From Rubellimicrobium rubrum (GTDB lineage Bacteria; Pseudomonadota; Alphaproteobacteria; Rhodobacterales; Rhodobacteraceae), in assembly GCF_006152115.1 (NCBI RefSeq), contig NZ_VDFU01000020.1, positions 1-64,000 of the forward strand: a DNA stretch of 64,000 nucleotides, in the 5' to 3' direction. This document shows, in pieces, positions 17,403-26,585 of this stretch. Below the pieces are notes generated by a model, which made no database searches, was not told where the DNA came from, and was given only the letters and a program-made list of their open reading frames with translations. The first letter of the stretch is position 1; each line of letters opens with the position of its first letter. A program made the position numbers and the translations under genes.

Positions 17403-18593
17403 TCATGCGGATGCGATGGCTGCCGGCGTCAACCGGTCGGCCAGCTTGAACATGAATGGATTGATAGCGATCGACAGGAGGGCGGCCGCGAGCACAAGAT
17501 CATGCGTGCCGGTCGACAGAACGCCCAGGCTGGTGCCCAGTCCCGCCAGGATGAAGGTGAACTCCCCTGCTTGGGCGAGGCTTGCCGCCACGATAAGGCC
17601 CGTGCGCCAGTCCTGCCGGAAGGCCCAGGTGATGAGCAGCGCGGCGACCGCCTTGCCGAAGACTACTATGCCCAGAAGACAGATCACGGCGACCGGCCTC
17701 TCGATCAGGATGCCCGGATCGAACAGCATCCCCACCGACACGAAGAACAGGACGGAGAACGCATCCCGAAGCGGCAAGGATCGTTCGGCCGCGCTGTGGC
17801 CCAGGGGCGAGGCCGCAAGGACCAGCCCCGCCACGAAAGCGCCCAATGCGAAGGAGGCGGCGAACACGGCGTAGGCCAGCCACGCGATGCCCATGGCGAT
17901 CGCGAGGACGCCCAGCGTGAACAACTCGCGCGAGCGTTCGTGCGCGATGAGGATCAGCGCCCCGGGCAGAACCCGTGTGCCTACCACGGCCATCAGCAGC
18001 ACGAACGCCGCCACCTTGAGCAGCACCGCCCCGGCCGGCACCAAGAGGCCGGCCAAGCCCCCGTCCCCCTCGGCCGCGGCGACGATGGGGAGGAGGACCA
18101 GCGCCAGGACCATCACCAGATCCTCGACGATCAGCCAGCCTACGGCCAAGCGGCCGGTCGGGCTTCGGACCTGCTGGCGTTCGTCGAGCGCCCGGATGAG
18201 CACTACCGTCGATGCGACCGATACCGAGAACCCCATCAGCAGGGCCTCTGCGTGATCCAGCCCGAAGCCCAGGCCCAAAAGCCAGCCGAGCCCCGTCGCC
18301 GCCGCGATCTGGCTGATCGCTCCGGGCAGGGCGACGGTGCGGACGGCCAGAAGGTCCTTGGGCGAAAAGTGCAGCCCGACGCCGAACATCAGGAGGATCA
18401 CGCCGATCTCGGCCAGTTGGGGCGCGAGATGGACGTCGGCCACGAAGCCCGGCGTGAATGGCCCGACGACGACCCCGGCGAGAATGTAGCCCACAAGCGG
18501 GGCGAGCCGGAGGCGGTTGGCCACGAGTCCCAGTACGAAGGCCAGAACGAACCCCGTGACAAGCAGGGTGATCAGGCTGTGGCCTTCATCCAT
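17403..18593 (-). CDS. CPA2-family cation:proton antiporter, membrane domain only
   Basis: A 396-residue protein with about twelve membrane segments, related to KefB/YbaL. Conserved pieces are GYILAGVVVGP near residue 36, GVGLHFSPKDL near residue 76 and GWLIVEDLVMVLAL near residue 150, whose Glu-Asp pair is typical of these exchangers. YbaL and KefB have about 150 more residues with a nucleotide-binding TrkA-N domain; here the protein ends right after the membrane domain. It precedes the metal importer by 87 bp, which contains the operator dyads. Na+ or K+ exchange with H+ is the general role. Confidence 0.85.
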   Translation of the reverse strand: MDEGHSLITLLVTGFVLAFVLGLVANRLRLAPLVGYILAGVVVGPFTPGFVADVHLAPQLAEIGVILLMFGVGLHFSPKDLLAVRTVALPGAISQIAAATGLGWLLGLGFGLDHAEALLMGFSVSVASTVVLIRALDERQQVRSPTGRLAVGWLIVEDLVMVLALVLLPIVAAAEGDGGLAGLLVPAGAVLLKVAAFVLLMAVVGTRVLPGALILIAHERSRELFTLGVLAIAMGIAWLAYAVFAASFALGAFVAGLVLAASPLGHSAAERSLPLRDAFSVLFFVSVGMLFDPGILIERPVAVICLLGIVVFGKAVAALLITWAFRQDWRTGLIVAASLAQAGEFTFILAGLGTSLGVLSTGTHDLVLAAALLSIAINPFMFKLADRLTPAAIASA

Positions 18594-18687
18594 CGGTCAC
18601 CCGGCATGCGTGTGGAGCGTATGCGCCATGTGCGGCACCGGAGCGGGCCGACGCAAGGGCGCACTCCGCAGGAGGGATGCTCCCGCG

Positions 18688-19617
18688 TCAGGACGGCCGG
18701 GAGAGAAGCGCCTCGATCTCGGCCCGCATGGGCATGGCTGGAGCCGTCCCCGGCCGGGTGACCGAGATCCCTGCCGTAGCGATGCCGAACCTCACCGCAT
18801 CGGCTGGCGAGCGTCCTTCCGACAGAGCCACCGCGAAACCACCGTTGAAGGCGTCGCCCGCGCCTGTCGTTTCCACGACCGGCCCGACGTGGATCGCGGG
18901 CAGGTGCAGGGCGGCTCCATCGCCCGGCACGAGCACGGCGCCTTGGGCTCCCAGCGTCACGACCGCGCCCCCCGCTCCCATGAGGATCAGCATCCGTCCC
19001 GCCGCTTCGGCTGTGATAGGGTCATGGACAAGGAGCCCGGTCAGCGCCTCGGCCTCGCTCTCGTTGGGAGTGACCCAATCGCACAATGCGAGCATGCCGT
19101 CCGGCAAGGGCGCAGCAGGGGCCGGGTTCAGGATGGTGACGACCCCGGCTTCCTTGGCCAGTTGGAGGCCCCGGATCGCGGCCGGAAGAGGCTGCTCCAA
19201 CTGGGTGACGAACACGGACGCCCGGCGGATAAGGTCCGCCCGAGCGTCGATGTCCTCTTCGGAGATGTCGCCTGCCACGCCGGGCGACACGATGATGGCG
19301 TTGTTGCCGGTTCCGGCTTCCAGAAAGATATAGGCGGCTCCGGTATAGCCTTGCTCGCTGAAGGCCACCTCGGGGGTCACGCCTGCCTCGGACCAGGTTC
19401 TGAGCGCGAGGTCGCCGAACGCGTCCCTGGCCAGCCGGGACAGGAAATGGACCTTGCCCCCTGCCTTGGCGGCCGCGACGGCCTGGTTCGACCCTTTTCC
19501 ACCGGGTCCGAGCGCAAAAGAATCGCCCATGACGGTTTCGCCCAGCCGCGGCTGGCGGGCCGCGCGGTATGCGGTGTCGGCGACGAAGACGCCAAGAATT
19601 ACGATGGGGCCCAGCAT
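18688..19617 (-). CDS. rbsK: Ribokinase-family sugar kinase
   Basis: A 309-residue PfkB-family kinase. The substrate-binding GPGGKGSNQAVAAAKAGG is near residue 38, NPAPAAPLP and WVTPNESEAEALTG lie in the middle, and the catalytic ETTGAGDAFNGGFAVAL, with Asp as the base, is near residue 247. This matches ribokinase in length and layout. It begins 4 bp after the mutarotase gene, which with the adjacent ABC system points to uptake and phosphorylation of one sugar such as ribose; the exact sugar is inferred. Confidence 0.88.
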   Translation of the reverse strand: MLGPIVILGVFVADTAYRAARQPRLGETVMGDSFALGPGGKGSNQAVAAAKAGGKVHFLSRLARDAFGDLALRTWSEAGVTPEVAFSEQGYTGAAYIFLEAGTGNNAIIVSPGVAGDISEEDIDARADLIRRASVFVTQLEQPLPAAIRGLQLAKEAGVVTILNPAPAAPLPDGMLALCDWVTPNESEAEALTGLLVHDPITAEAAGRMLILMGAGGAVVTLGAQGAVLVPGDGAALHLPAIHVGPVVETTGAGDAFNGGFAVALSEGRSPADAVRFGIATAGISVTRPGTAPAMPMRAEIEALLSRPS

Positions 19618-19621
19618 CGGA

Positions 19622-20074
19622 TCAGTTCTCCGGGGGGATCACGCCCTTGCGGAGCATGAAGCATCCGTAGAAGCGGCGCTCGCCGGTCTGGATCACTGCA
19701 TAGGCGGTCCGCGCCTTGTCGTAGAACGCGAAGCGCTCGATGCTCACCATCCGCTCCTTGCGGCCGTCGGCGGCATCGATGGCGTTCTGGACCTCCATCT
19801 GGACCGGTGGAATAGTGGAGGGCTCGCCCACCACCTCCATCCGGCCCGCGAAATCGTCCACGAAGGTGTCGAGAGGCAGGACGGAAAGGATGGCCTCGAT
19901 GGCCTCGGCCGCGCGAAGGTTTTCCATGTGCAGAAGTTCGCCCAGCACCGTCTCGCGGGCGATGCTGTCGGCCGGAAAGTTGGTGTCGCAGATGACCAGC
20001 AGATCCCCGTGTCCCATGGCGCGAAGCGCATAAAGCACGTCGGCGTTGAGCCGGTTATCGATCCCCTTGAGCAT
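19622..20074 (-). CDS. RbsD/FucU-family sugar mutarotase
   Basis: A 150-residue protein of the RbsD/FucU family. It shows the conserved MGHGDLLVICDTNFPA near residue 20, whose His is the likely catalytic residue, and the C-terminal AVIQTGERRFYGCFMLRKG. These enzymes interconvert anomers of ribose or fucose, making the form used by the kinase. The length and the GERRFYGC motif favour FucU over RbsD, while the neighbouring kinase favours ribose, so the substrate stays open. Confidence 0.85.
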   Translation of the reverse strand: MLKGIDNRLNADVLYALRAMGHGDLLVICDTNFPADSIARETVLGELLHMENLRAAEAIEAILSVLPLDTFVDDFAGRMEVVGEPSTIPPVQMEVQNAIDAADGRKERMVSIERFAFYDKARTAYAVIQTGERRFYGCFMLRKGVIPPEN

Positions 20075-20083
20075 GTCGTCCCC

Positions 20084-21136
20084 TTAGTTGATGCGCTCGC
20101 CCGTTCCGGCATCGAACAGATGCGCGCGGTTCGGGTTTGCCTGCAAGCGAATGCGGTCGCCGGGCTTCACGCCCAGCCGGTCGCGCGACACGGCAACGAC
20201 TTCGTTGCCCCCCAGGTCCGCCACGAGGTGGGTTTCTGAGCCCGTGGGCTCCACGACCTTGATCATCGCCTCGACGCCGGGCCGTTCGATGCTGCCGCCG
20301 AGTTCGAAATGCTCGGGCCGGATGCCGTAGATGATCTTGCGCCCCTCAGCAGCCGGGGCGGGCATCCGCATCCCGCCAATGTCCACGAAACCGCCCTGCC
20401 CCACGCCTTCGATCAGGTTCATGGCAGGCGATCCGATGAAGCCCGCGACGAAGGTGTTCACCGGACGGTCGTACAGGTCGAGCGGAGCGCCCGCCTGCAC
20501 GATATGCCCGTCGCGCATGACTACGATCCGGTCGGCCATGGTCATGGCCTCGATCTGGTCATGCGTGACATAGACGGTGGTGGTCTTGAGGCGCAGGTGC
20601 AGGGCCCGGATCTCGGTCCGCATCTGGACGCGCAGCTTGGCGTCGAGGTTGGACAACGGCTCGTCGAACAGAAAGACCTTGGGATCGCGCACGATGGCCC
20701 GGCCCATAGCGACCCGCTGCCGCTGTCCGCCCGACAGCGCGCGCGGGTATCGGTTCAGATAGGGCACCAGCCCGAGGATGTCGGCCGCGCGGCCGACCCG
20801 CTGCGCGATCTCCTCCTTGGGCATCCGCGCCATCTTCAGCGCGAAGCCCATGTTCGCGGCCACGGTCTTGTGGGGGTAGAGGGCATAGTTCTGGAACACC
20901 ATGGCGATGTCCCGTTCGGAAGGCGGCAGGTTGTTCACGACCCTGTCGCCGATCCGGATCTGGCCCGAGGTGATCCCCTCGAGCCCCGCGATCATCCGCA
21001 GGAGGGTGGACTTGCCGCAGCCCGACGGGCCCACAAGCACCACGAACTGCCCGTCCGGAATGTCGAGATCGACGCCATGGATGACCTCGAGCCCCCCGTA
21101 GGTCTTGCGCAGGTCACGGATCGCGACGTCGGCCAT
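20084..21136 (-). CDS. Sugar ABC importer ATP-binding protein (MalK/UgpC type)
   Basis: A 350-residue ATPase with Walker [10 protein letters not shown], signature [17 protein letters not shown] and Walker [16 protein letters not shown]-terminal regulatory TOBE/OB region from about residue 240 is the mark of MalK/UgpC-type ATPases. The start [15 protein letters not shown] is chosen as the family start. It heads a minus-strand unit with the mutarotase and ribokinase and is divergent from the binding-protein and permease genes that must complete the transporter. Confidence 0.9.
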   Translation of the reverse strand: MADVAIRDLRKTYGGLEVIHGVDLDIPDGQFVVLVGPSGCGKSTLLRMIAGLEGITSGQIRIGDRVVNNLPPSERDIAMVFQNYALYPHKTVAANMGFALKMARMPKEEIAQRVGRAADILGLVPYLNRYPRALSGGQRQRVAMGRAIVRDPKVFLFDEPLSNLDAKLRVQMRTEIRALHLRLKTTTVYVTHDQIEAMTMADRIVVMRDGHIVQAGAPLDLYDRPVNTFVAGFIGSPAMNLIEGVGQGGFVDIGGMRMPAPAAEGRKIIYGIRPEHFELGGSIERPGVEAMIKVVEPTGSETHLVADLGGNEVVAVSRDRLGVKPGDRIRLQANPNRAHLFDAGTGERIN

Positions 21137-21203
21137 CACCCCTCCTCGGTGTCCTTTTCCCAAAGTCGTATCGAAGCCAGCCGAGCCTGTCCATCGACCC
21201 TTT

Positions 21204-21215
21204 CATACTAGCATG
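21204..21215. promoter_or_regulatory. GntR-like palindrome in the divergent gap
   Basis: CATACTAGCATG is a 12-bp palindrome with one mismatched pair, resembling ATACTAGTAT-type operators of FadR-subfamily GntR regulators. It lies in the 236-bp gap (21137-21372) between the ATPase and binding-protein genes, well placed to control both units. No GntR gene is nearby. I see no other convincing signal in this gap. Confidence 0.4.
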
Positions 21216-21372
21216 TCAGGTTGCTTGACTTGGGAACGGAACATGGGAAGGGTCTGACCATCCGGCGATGCCCGGACCGGACGGCCCACCGCCACAAGAC
21301 CCCTCAAGGGGCGGGGCAAGGGCGCGGAAACGACCGGTTCGAAAGCGGCCGAGACCAAGGGGAGACGACCAC

Positions 21373-23025
21373 ATGAAGCCGAATATGTTCGAACTTGCCG
21401 TGCGATCCGCGGTGTCGCGGCGCGGCTTGCTCAAGGGGGCGGCCGGTCTGGGCGCGCTGAGCGTCATGGGCCTGCCGCGTGGCGCATCGGCCCAGGACGC
21501 CGCCGCTCTGCGGGCGCAGATCCTGGCCATTCCGGGCGTGGGCATGGGCAGCCCGACTGACGCACATTTCCAGCAGGTCGGGGAACTCTGCCTCGGCCCC
21601 ACCCGCGCCAACGTCGCCGAAGGAGAGTTCGCAGGCGTTGAGCTGACCTTCATGGGGCTCAACAACCAGAACCTGCACAACATCCTGTTCCGTGGCTTCC
21701 TGAAATCCTGGGAGGACTACACCGGAGCCAAGATCAACTGGATCGATTTGGCGCAGGCCGACTACAACCCGCGCCTTCAGCAGGCCATCGCCACCGGCAC
21801 GGTGGATTTCGACATCGTGGAGATGGGCGCACCCTTCGAGGGCGACACGGCCGGACGGGGGCTGCTCGACGAGATGCCCGACTGGGTCAAGGAGCAGATC
21901 GACATGGCCGACTACGTGGGCTACCTGCAGCCCCCCGTCGGCACCTGGGACGGCAAGACCTATCGCATCACCATCGACGGCGACTGCCACACCTTTGCCT
22001 ACCGCAAGGACTATTTCACCGATCCAGCGATCACTGCCGCGACCGGCATGACCGAGCCGCCGACCCTGTGGTCGCAGGTCAACGACTTCTCGGTCAAGGT
22101 GAAGGGCCAAATGGACCCGCTCACCGGCATCGAGGCCTATGGCTTCCTCGATCCGCTCAAGTACCAATGGGGCGGCTTCGGCTTCTACTTCCTCGCGGAC
22201 CGTGCGACCGCTTATGCCAAGCACCCGGACGACGCGGCTTGGCTGTTCGACCCCGACACAATGAAGCCGCGCATCAACAACCCGGCCTGGGTGCGCGCGA
22301 TCCAGGACGTGATGGACCTGCAGGCCGCCGGGGTCTATCCGCCCGATCAGATCAACGCCGATCCGAACACGACCGCCTTCTCACAGTTCCTGGGCGGCAC
22401 GGGCGGAATGCTTACTTGGTGGGGCGATGTGGGCTCGAACGCGCGCACCTCGGACACATCGGTGGTTGGCGACGTGGTTGGCTTCTCCATCAACCCGGGA
22501 AGCGAGGACGTCTACAACGCTGCGACAGGCCAGTGGGATAAGCCCGAGGGCGGCAACTTCGCCCCGAACCTCGCCTATCTCGGTTGGGGCATCTACGTCA
22601 CCAACCGCGTCTCGGGCGATGAGCTCAAGCGTAAGGCGGCTTGGTCGGCGGCGGCGCATCTGGGCGGCCGCGACATCTCGCTCTGGATGGCGACCTACCC
22701 GTCAGGCTTCCAAGCCTACCGCAACTCCCACTTCCAGTACGATGAATGGGAGGCCGCGGGCTACGATCGGGCCTTCGTCGAGGATTACCTCGGGTCGAAC
22801 CAGGACAGCTACAACCACCCGAACGGCGCCATCGAGCCACGCATCCCCGGCATCTTCCAGTACTACTCAATCGCCGAGGACGAGTTGGTGAAAGGACTGT
22901 CGGGCCAGTATGCCAGCGCGCAGGAGACGGCGGACGCCATCGCCGCCGCCTGGGAAAAGATCACCGACCAGATCGGTCGCGACAACCAGATCGCGCTCTA
23001 CAAGGCATCGCTGGGCATGAACTGA
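21373..23025 (+). CDS. Sugar ABC importer, Tat-exported periplasmic binding protein
   Basis: A 550-residue extracellular solute-binding protein (family 1 type), longer than the usual 420-450. A twin-arginine signal SRRGLLKGAAGLGALSV is at about residues 15-31, with likely cleavage after GASA, so it is exported folded. The start at MKPNMFELAV follows a GGGGAGA ribosome site. The mature part includes YNPRLQQAIATGTVDFD and many aromatic residues typical of oligosaccharide or polyol binders. It is first in a plus-strand unit with two permeases. Confidence 0.85.
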   Translation: MKPNMFELAVRSAVSRRGLLKGAAGLGALSVMGLPRGASAQDAAALRAQILAIPGVGMGSPTDAHFQQVGELCLGPTRANVAEGEFAGVELTFMGLNNQNLHNILFRGFLKSWEDYTGAKINWIDLAQADYNPRLQQAIATGTVDFDIVEMGAPFEGDTAGRGLLDEMPDWVKEQIDMADYVGYLQPPVGTWDGKTYRITIDGDCHTFAYRKDYFTDPAITAATGMTEPPTLWSQVNDFSVKVKGQMDPLTGIEAYGFLDPLKYQWGGFGFYFLADRATAYAKHPDDAAWLFDPDTMKPRINNPAWVRAIQDVMDLQAAGVYPPDQINADPNTTAFSQFLGGTGGMLTWWGDVGSNARTSDTSVVGDVVGFSINPGSEDVYNAATGQWDKPEGGNFAPNLAYLGWGIYVTNRVSGDELKRKAAWSAAAHLGGRDISLWMATYPSGFQAYRNSHFQYDEWEAAGYDRAFVEDYLGSNQDSYNHPNGAIEPRIPGIFQYYSIAEDELVKGLSGQYASAQETADAIAAAWEKITDQIGRDNQIALYKASLGMN

Positions 23026-23032
23026 GCCCTCG

Positions 23033-23053
23033 GGCGCCCCGCCCCGGGGCGCC
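23033..23053. other. Stem-loop between binding-protein and permease genes
   Basis: A perfect 8-bp stem GGCGCCCC / GGGGCGCC with a 5-nt loop lies 8 bp after the binding-protein stop and just before the permease gene. There is no U-run. It parallels the stem-loops in the inositol importer and probably reduces permease expression or protects the 3' end of the binding-protein mRNA. Confidence 0.5.
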
Positions 23054-23062
23054 TCCTTCACC

Positions 23063-24220
23063 ATGCGGGCGGGAGGGCGTGACGCCCATCCGCCCCTCTC
23101 GACGGGGATCAGGTTGAGCACCACCGGCGACCTCCTTCATGTCGTAACGGCCGACGACCTGCCGCCCGGCCGGATCGCGTTTGGGCGCGGGCTCATGTGG
23201 GGCACGGGCCTGCTGCTCTGCCTCGCGGCGGCCCTGCAGACCGCGCAGGCCATGGGGGTGATAGACCTCGGCCTGGAGACCTGGAGACCCACGCTTTATG
23301 CCTTCATCACCTGGGCCATAGCCCTGTGCTGGGGGCAGGTCCTGACCCGGGGGGAGCAGGGCAAGCGGGCGCTGTTCGTGCTGCCGGCCGTGCTGTTCGT
23401 CGTGGCCCTGACGGTGTTCCCCCTCCTGTTCGGCCTTCTGATCGCCCTGTCGGACTGGAACCTGAGCTCGCCCACCGGGCGGCAGTTCAACGGGCTGGAC
23501 AACATCCGACAGATGTGGACGGACCCGTTCTACTGGAACGCGCTGGGCAACATGGGGTGGTATTGCCTCGCCATCGTGGTGGAGTACGCCATCGCGTTCG
23601 GCTTGGCTCTCCTCCTCAACGCCGAGATCCGGGCCCGGAAGTTCTTTCGCGTGGCCTTTCTGCTGCCCCTGATGCTGTCGCCGGTCGCGGTGTCCTGGAT
23701 GATCGGCAAGTCCATGCTCGAGCCGCGCTTCGGTCCCCTGGCCCGCTTGGGGCGTGCGCTGGGCTGGGACACCCCGTCCTTCTTCGGCGACCCCCTCGTG
23801 GCCAAGCTGACCATCATGGCCATGGACGCCTGGACCTACATTCCTTTCATGATGATCATGCTGCTCGCGGGTCTTCAGGCGATCCCGAAGGAAGTGCAGG
23901 AGGCCGCTCGGGTCGATGGAGCGTCCGGCTGGCGCGGGTTCTGGGAAGTGACTTTCCCGCTGATGCTCCCTGTGTCGCTGACCGCGATCCTGATCCGCAT
24001 CATCTTCAAGCTGAAGCTTGCGGACATCGTCATCAGCGTGACATCGGGGGGCCCGGGCGGCGCGACCGATACGGTGACCAGCTTCATCTTCCGCGAATAC
24101 CGCGACCGGTCCAACGTGGGTTACGGCACGCTGCTCGCCATGGTGTACCTGGTCGTGATTGTGATCGCGATGACCATCCTGATGAAGATCGCGGACCGCT
24201 TCACGCGGCCAAGGACCTGA
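23063..24220 (+). CDS. Sugar ABC importer, permease (MalF type)
   Basis: A permease of up to 385 residues. It has two N-terminal membrane segments, then the family core FRVAFLLPLMLSPVAVSWM near residue 195 and the ATPase-docking EAA loop EVQEAARVDGASGWRGFWEV. The start is uncertain: the ATG at 23063 lacks a ribosome site, while the in-frame TTG at 23114 has GGGGAT a few bases upstream and would give 368 residues. It pairs with the next permease. Confidence 0.85.
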   Translation: MRAGGRDAHPPLSTGIRLSTTGDLLHVVTADDLPPGRIAFGRGLMWGTGLLLCLAAALQTAQAMGVIDLGLETWRPTLYAFITWAIALCWGQVLTRGEQGKRALFVLPAVLFVVALTVFPLLFGLLIALSDWNLSSPTGRQFNGLDNIRQMWTDPFYWNALGNMGWYCLAIVVEYAIAFGLALLLNAEIRARKFFRVAFLLPLMLSPVAVSWMIGKSMLEPRFGPLARLGRALGWDTPSFFGDPLVAKLTIMAMDAWTYIPFMMIMLLAGLQAIPKEVQEAARVDGASGWRGFWEVTFPLMLPVSLTAILIRIIFKLKLADIVISVTSGGPGGATDTVTSFIFREYRDRSNVGYGTLLAMVYLVVIVIAMTILMKIADRFTRPRT

Positions 24221-24230
24221 GGCGCCGACG

Positions 24231-25163
24231 ATGACCTTGCAGACCGCCGAAGCCCCGATCTTTCGCGATAGCGAGACCGACCTGCGGCATCGGGCCCAGT
24301 GGTGGACCGGGAGTCTCGCTGTCTATAGCGCGCTGATCCTTTGGGCGCTCATCTGCCTTTTCCCGATCTATTGGACGATCACCACGAGCTTCAAGATGGC
24401 CCCGAATGTGATGCAGGGCCACCTAGTCCCGTTCGTGGACTACCAGCCGTCTTGGCTGGGCTGGCGGTCCCTAGGAATGTCACCGGACACAATCGGCACC
24501 GAATCCTCGCCCCGGGCCGAGTTCATGAAGCGGTTCATGAACAGCCTGATCGTGTCGGTCACGGCTTCCACCCTCGCCGTCATCCTGGGAAGTCTCGCGG
24601 CCTACGGGCTCTCGCGGTTCTCGTACCGCTGGGCTTGGATGCGGAACCCGGACATCTCGTTCTTCTTCCTGAGCCAGCTGATCCTGCCGCCGGTCGTGCT
24701 CGCCCTGCCCTTTCTGGTGCTCTACAAGGCCCTGGGCCTTCTGGACACGCGCATCGGACTCATCCTGCTTTATACCCTGATGGTTCTGCCCATCGTGATC
24801 TGGATCATGCGGGACCAGTTTGCCGGGATCCCCACCGAACTGGAGGAGGCCGCGCTGGTCGATGGCCTGACCATCTGGGGCGCCTTCGCGACCATCATCC
24901 TGCCCATCGCGCTGCCAGGCATGGTCGCGGCCTTCATCCTGAGCCTCGTTCTAACCTGGAACGAATACTTCTTCGCAGCGCTCCTGACCTCGACCCACGC
25001 CAACACGCTGCCGGTGATGGTGGCATCGCAGACGGGTTCGCAAGGTATCAACTGGTGGGCGATGGCGGCGCTGTCGACGGCCGCCATCCTGCCGCTCGTG
25101 GTGATCGGCATCATCCTGGAACGGTTCATCATCAAGGGGATGGCAGCCGGCGCGTTGAAGTGA
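24231..25163 (+). CDS. Sugar ABC importer, permease (MalG type)
   Basis: A 310-residue permease with six predicted membrane segments. It has the EAA-loop sequence ELEEAALVDGLTIWGAFATI near residue 205 and the C-terminal ILERFIIKGMAAGALK typical of MalG-type partners. It begins 10 bp after the first permease. It completes the importer whose ATPase is encoded on the opposite strand. Confidence 0.9.
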   Translation: MTLQTAEAPIFRDSETDLRHRAQWWTGSLAVYSALILWALICLFPIYWTITTSFKMAPNVMQGHLVPFVDYQPSWLGWRSLGMSPDTIGTESSPRAEFMKRFMNSLIVSVTASTLAVILGSLAAYGLSRFSYRWAWMRNPDISFFFLSQLILPPVVLALPFLVLYKALGLLDTRIGLILLYTLMVLPIVIWIMRDQFAGIPTELEEAALVDGLTIWGAFATIILPIALPGMVAAFILSLVLTWNEYFFAALLTSTHANTLPVMVASQTGSQGINWWAMAALSTAAILPLVVIGIILERFIIKGMAAGALK

Positions 25164-25216
25164 GCGTACGCCTGTTCGTGACCCTCAACCGGACGGCTTG
25201 ACGGTTCCGCACGCGC

Positions 25217-25231
25217 CCCCTGGACCAGGGG
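25217..25231. terminator. Hairpin between convergent permease and RAM-domain genes
   Basis: CCCCT / AGGGG flanks a 5-nt GGACC segment that can extend the pairing. It lies in the 75-bp convergent gap, where a bidirectional terminator is expected. No U-run is present. Confidence 0.4.
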
Positions 25232-25238
25232 CCCGAGT

Positions 25239-25478
25239 TCAGAAGGCCTTGAACGTAAGTGTCGTGAGCGATCGCTCGATGTCGGGAATGTCGAGCAGCT
25301 GCTCGTTGATGAAGTGGCCGATATCGGCATCCTCCGGGACATAAAGCTTCATCAGCAGGTCCCAGTCGCCGCTCGTCGAGTAAAGCTCGGAGTGGATCTC
25401 CTTGAGGGCGATGGCTTCTGCGACCCGATAGGTCGAGCCGGGGCGGCAGCGAATCTGGACAAAGACGCAAGGCGACAT
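25239..25478 (-). CDS. Stand-alone Lrp/AsnC ligand-binding (RAM) domain protein
   Basis: A 79-residue protein corresponding to the C-terminal regulatory (RAM) domain of Lrp/AsnC regulators, without the DNA-binding helix-turn-helix. It has the alternating pattern FVQIRCRPGSTYRVAEAI, then SGDWDLLMKLYV and a C-terminal TLTTLTFKAF-like strand. Such stand-alone proteins form Lrp-like oligomers and bind amino acids. It is transcribed alone or from the downstream direction of the pseudo-receiver gene. Its ligand is unknown. Confidence 0.8.
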   Translation of the reverse strand: MSPCVFVQIRCRPGSTYRVAEAIALKEIHSELYSTSGDWDLLMKLYVPEDADIGHFINEQLLDIPDIERSLTTLTFKAF

Positions 25479-25554
25479 GCGGGGCCTCTGAGGGAGTCAG
25501 GTCGACTGGGAGCGTCGCACGGCGTCCGGCCGGGGGACAACCCGGCTTGCGCAG

Positions 25555-26457
25555 TCAGGCGAGATGGAGGCGCCGCCCGCCTCCGGCGATCCGCGCGGGC
25601 GGTTCGGGGCGGCTGACCGGCGGCAGGGGCTCGAAGGCCGGGAGAGTGGCAGCCGGCGTGACCGCGGGAGGTGCCGATGCCTCGGCTGGCGGCTGCTGGG
25701 GAGCCGGGGCCGGCCCTCCCAAGCCAGGCCGCTGCTCGTTCATGGTCGCATAACGCCGAGCCAGGTCGGACAGGAGGCCGCGGGTCTCGGCCGCGCTGAG
25801 AACCGTGCTTGCGGGATCGGAGACCGACGCAGGTTTGAGCGCCGGTTCTTCCCGAGACTCCGACCGTGCCCCGGCGAGCATCTGTCCGGGCATCAGGTCC
25901 AGGGGCGCCGGAGCAGGCGCGACAGGATCCGAGACGGAGGCCGTTCGTGCCGGGCAGGCGGGCGACGGAACCATCCGATCGGCAGGGTTCTGCGGTCCCG
26001 GAACGACGCCCACCGTGGCTGGATCTTCGGCCATGTCAGCGAGATCGTCCTCAAGTTCGTCCGCCAGATCCGGCTCGGGGCTCCGATGACGCCGGGATCG
26101 GGACCGGACCGCCGACAAGGCAAGCTGGGCCAGGGTGCGGGGGTCCGTCTGGCGGCCAAGGACCGCTTGGAGCGAAGGGATCAGTTCGAACAGCTCGTCA
26201 AACTCGGTTCCCTGGCGGTCGGACAGGAGAATCGCCCCTAGGCCTGGGTTGCGCCACTCGGCCAGGAGCGCGACATCATGGGCCAGCCGGCCGTCCACGG
26301 CTTCGCCCAGCACCAGGACGTCCACGATGGCGAGGCGGGCCGCGTCCTTGGCGGGCTGGACGCGCCCGAAGGAAAGCACGTCGAAGCCCTCATGCGTGAG
26401 GGCCGCCGCGATCTGCGTCCGGAGAGCCGGATCCTCGTCCAGAATCATGACCTGCAT
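25555..26457 (-). CDS. Degenerate response-regulator receiver protein with Pro/Ala-rich tail
   Basis: A 300-residue protein. Residues 1-115 resemble a CheY-like receiver ([20 protein letters not shown]), but the phosphoacceptor position reads [10 protein letters not shown], with Gly where Asp is expected, and the conserved Lys site reads GRQTDP. It is therefore probably a pseudo-receiver. Residues 150-300 are Pro/Ala-rich, acidic then disordered, with one helical island ([16 protein letters not shown]). No output domain is visible. It is divergent from hisB. I do not recognise its function. Confidence 0.6.
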   Translation of the reverse strand: MQVMILDEDPALRTQIAAALTHEGFDVLSFGRVQPAKDAARLAIVDVLVLGEAVDGRLAHDVALLAEWRNPGLGAILLSDRQGTEFDELFELIPSLQAVLGRQTDPRTLAQLALSAVRSRSRRHRSPEPDLADELEDDLADMAEDPATVGVVPGPQNPADRMVPSPACPARTASVSDPVAPAPAPLDLMPGQMLAGARSESREEPALKPASVSDPASTVLSAAETRGLLSDLARRYATMNEQRPGLGGPAPAPQQPPAEASAPPAVTPAATLPAFEPLPPVSRPEPPARIAGGGRRLHLA

Positions 26458-26585
26458 CGCGCTCTCCTTCTGAAGGCGTCGAGGCAAGGCTAGGCGCGGT
26501 TGGTTTAACGAGTCCTGAATCCTGCGGCCTTGACGGTTCGACCCGCGCGGGCCATGCGATCGGGACCACAGCAAGAGGACGGGGC

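Noticed and set aside
16434-18761. A 775-codon open frame on the plus strand
   Set aside because: It is antisense to the metal-binding protein and the CPA2 antiporter and shows only charged low-complexity sequence.
26530-26558. TTGACG as the -35 of a hisB promoter
   Set aside because: The matching -10 (CATGCG or ATGCGA) is too poor to support a call.
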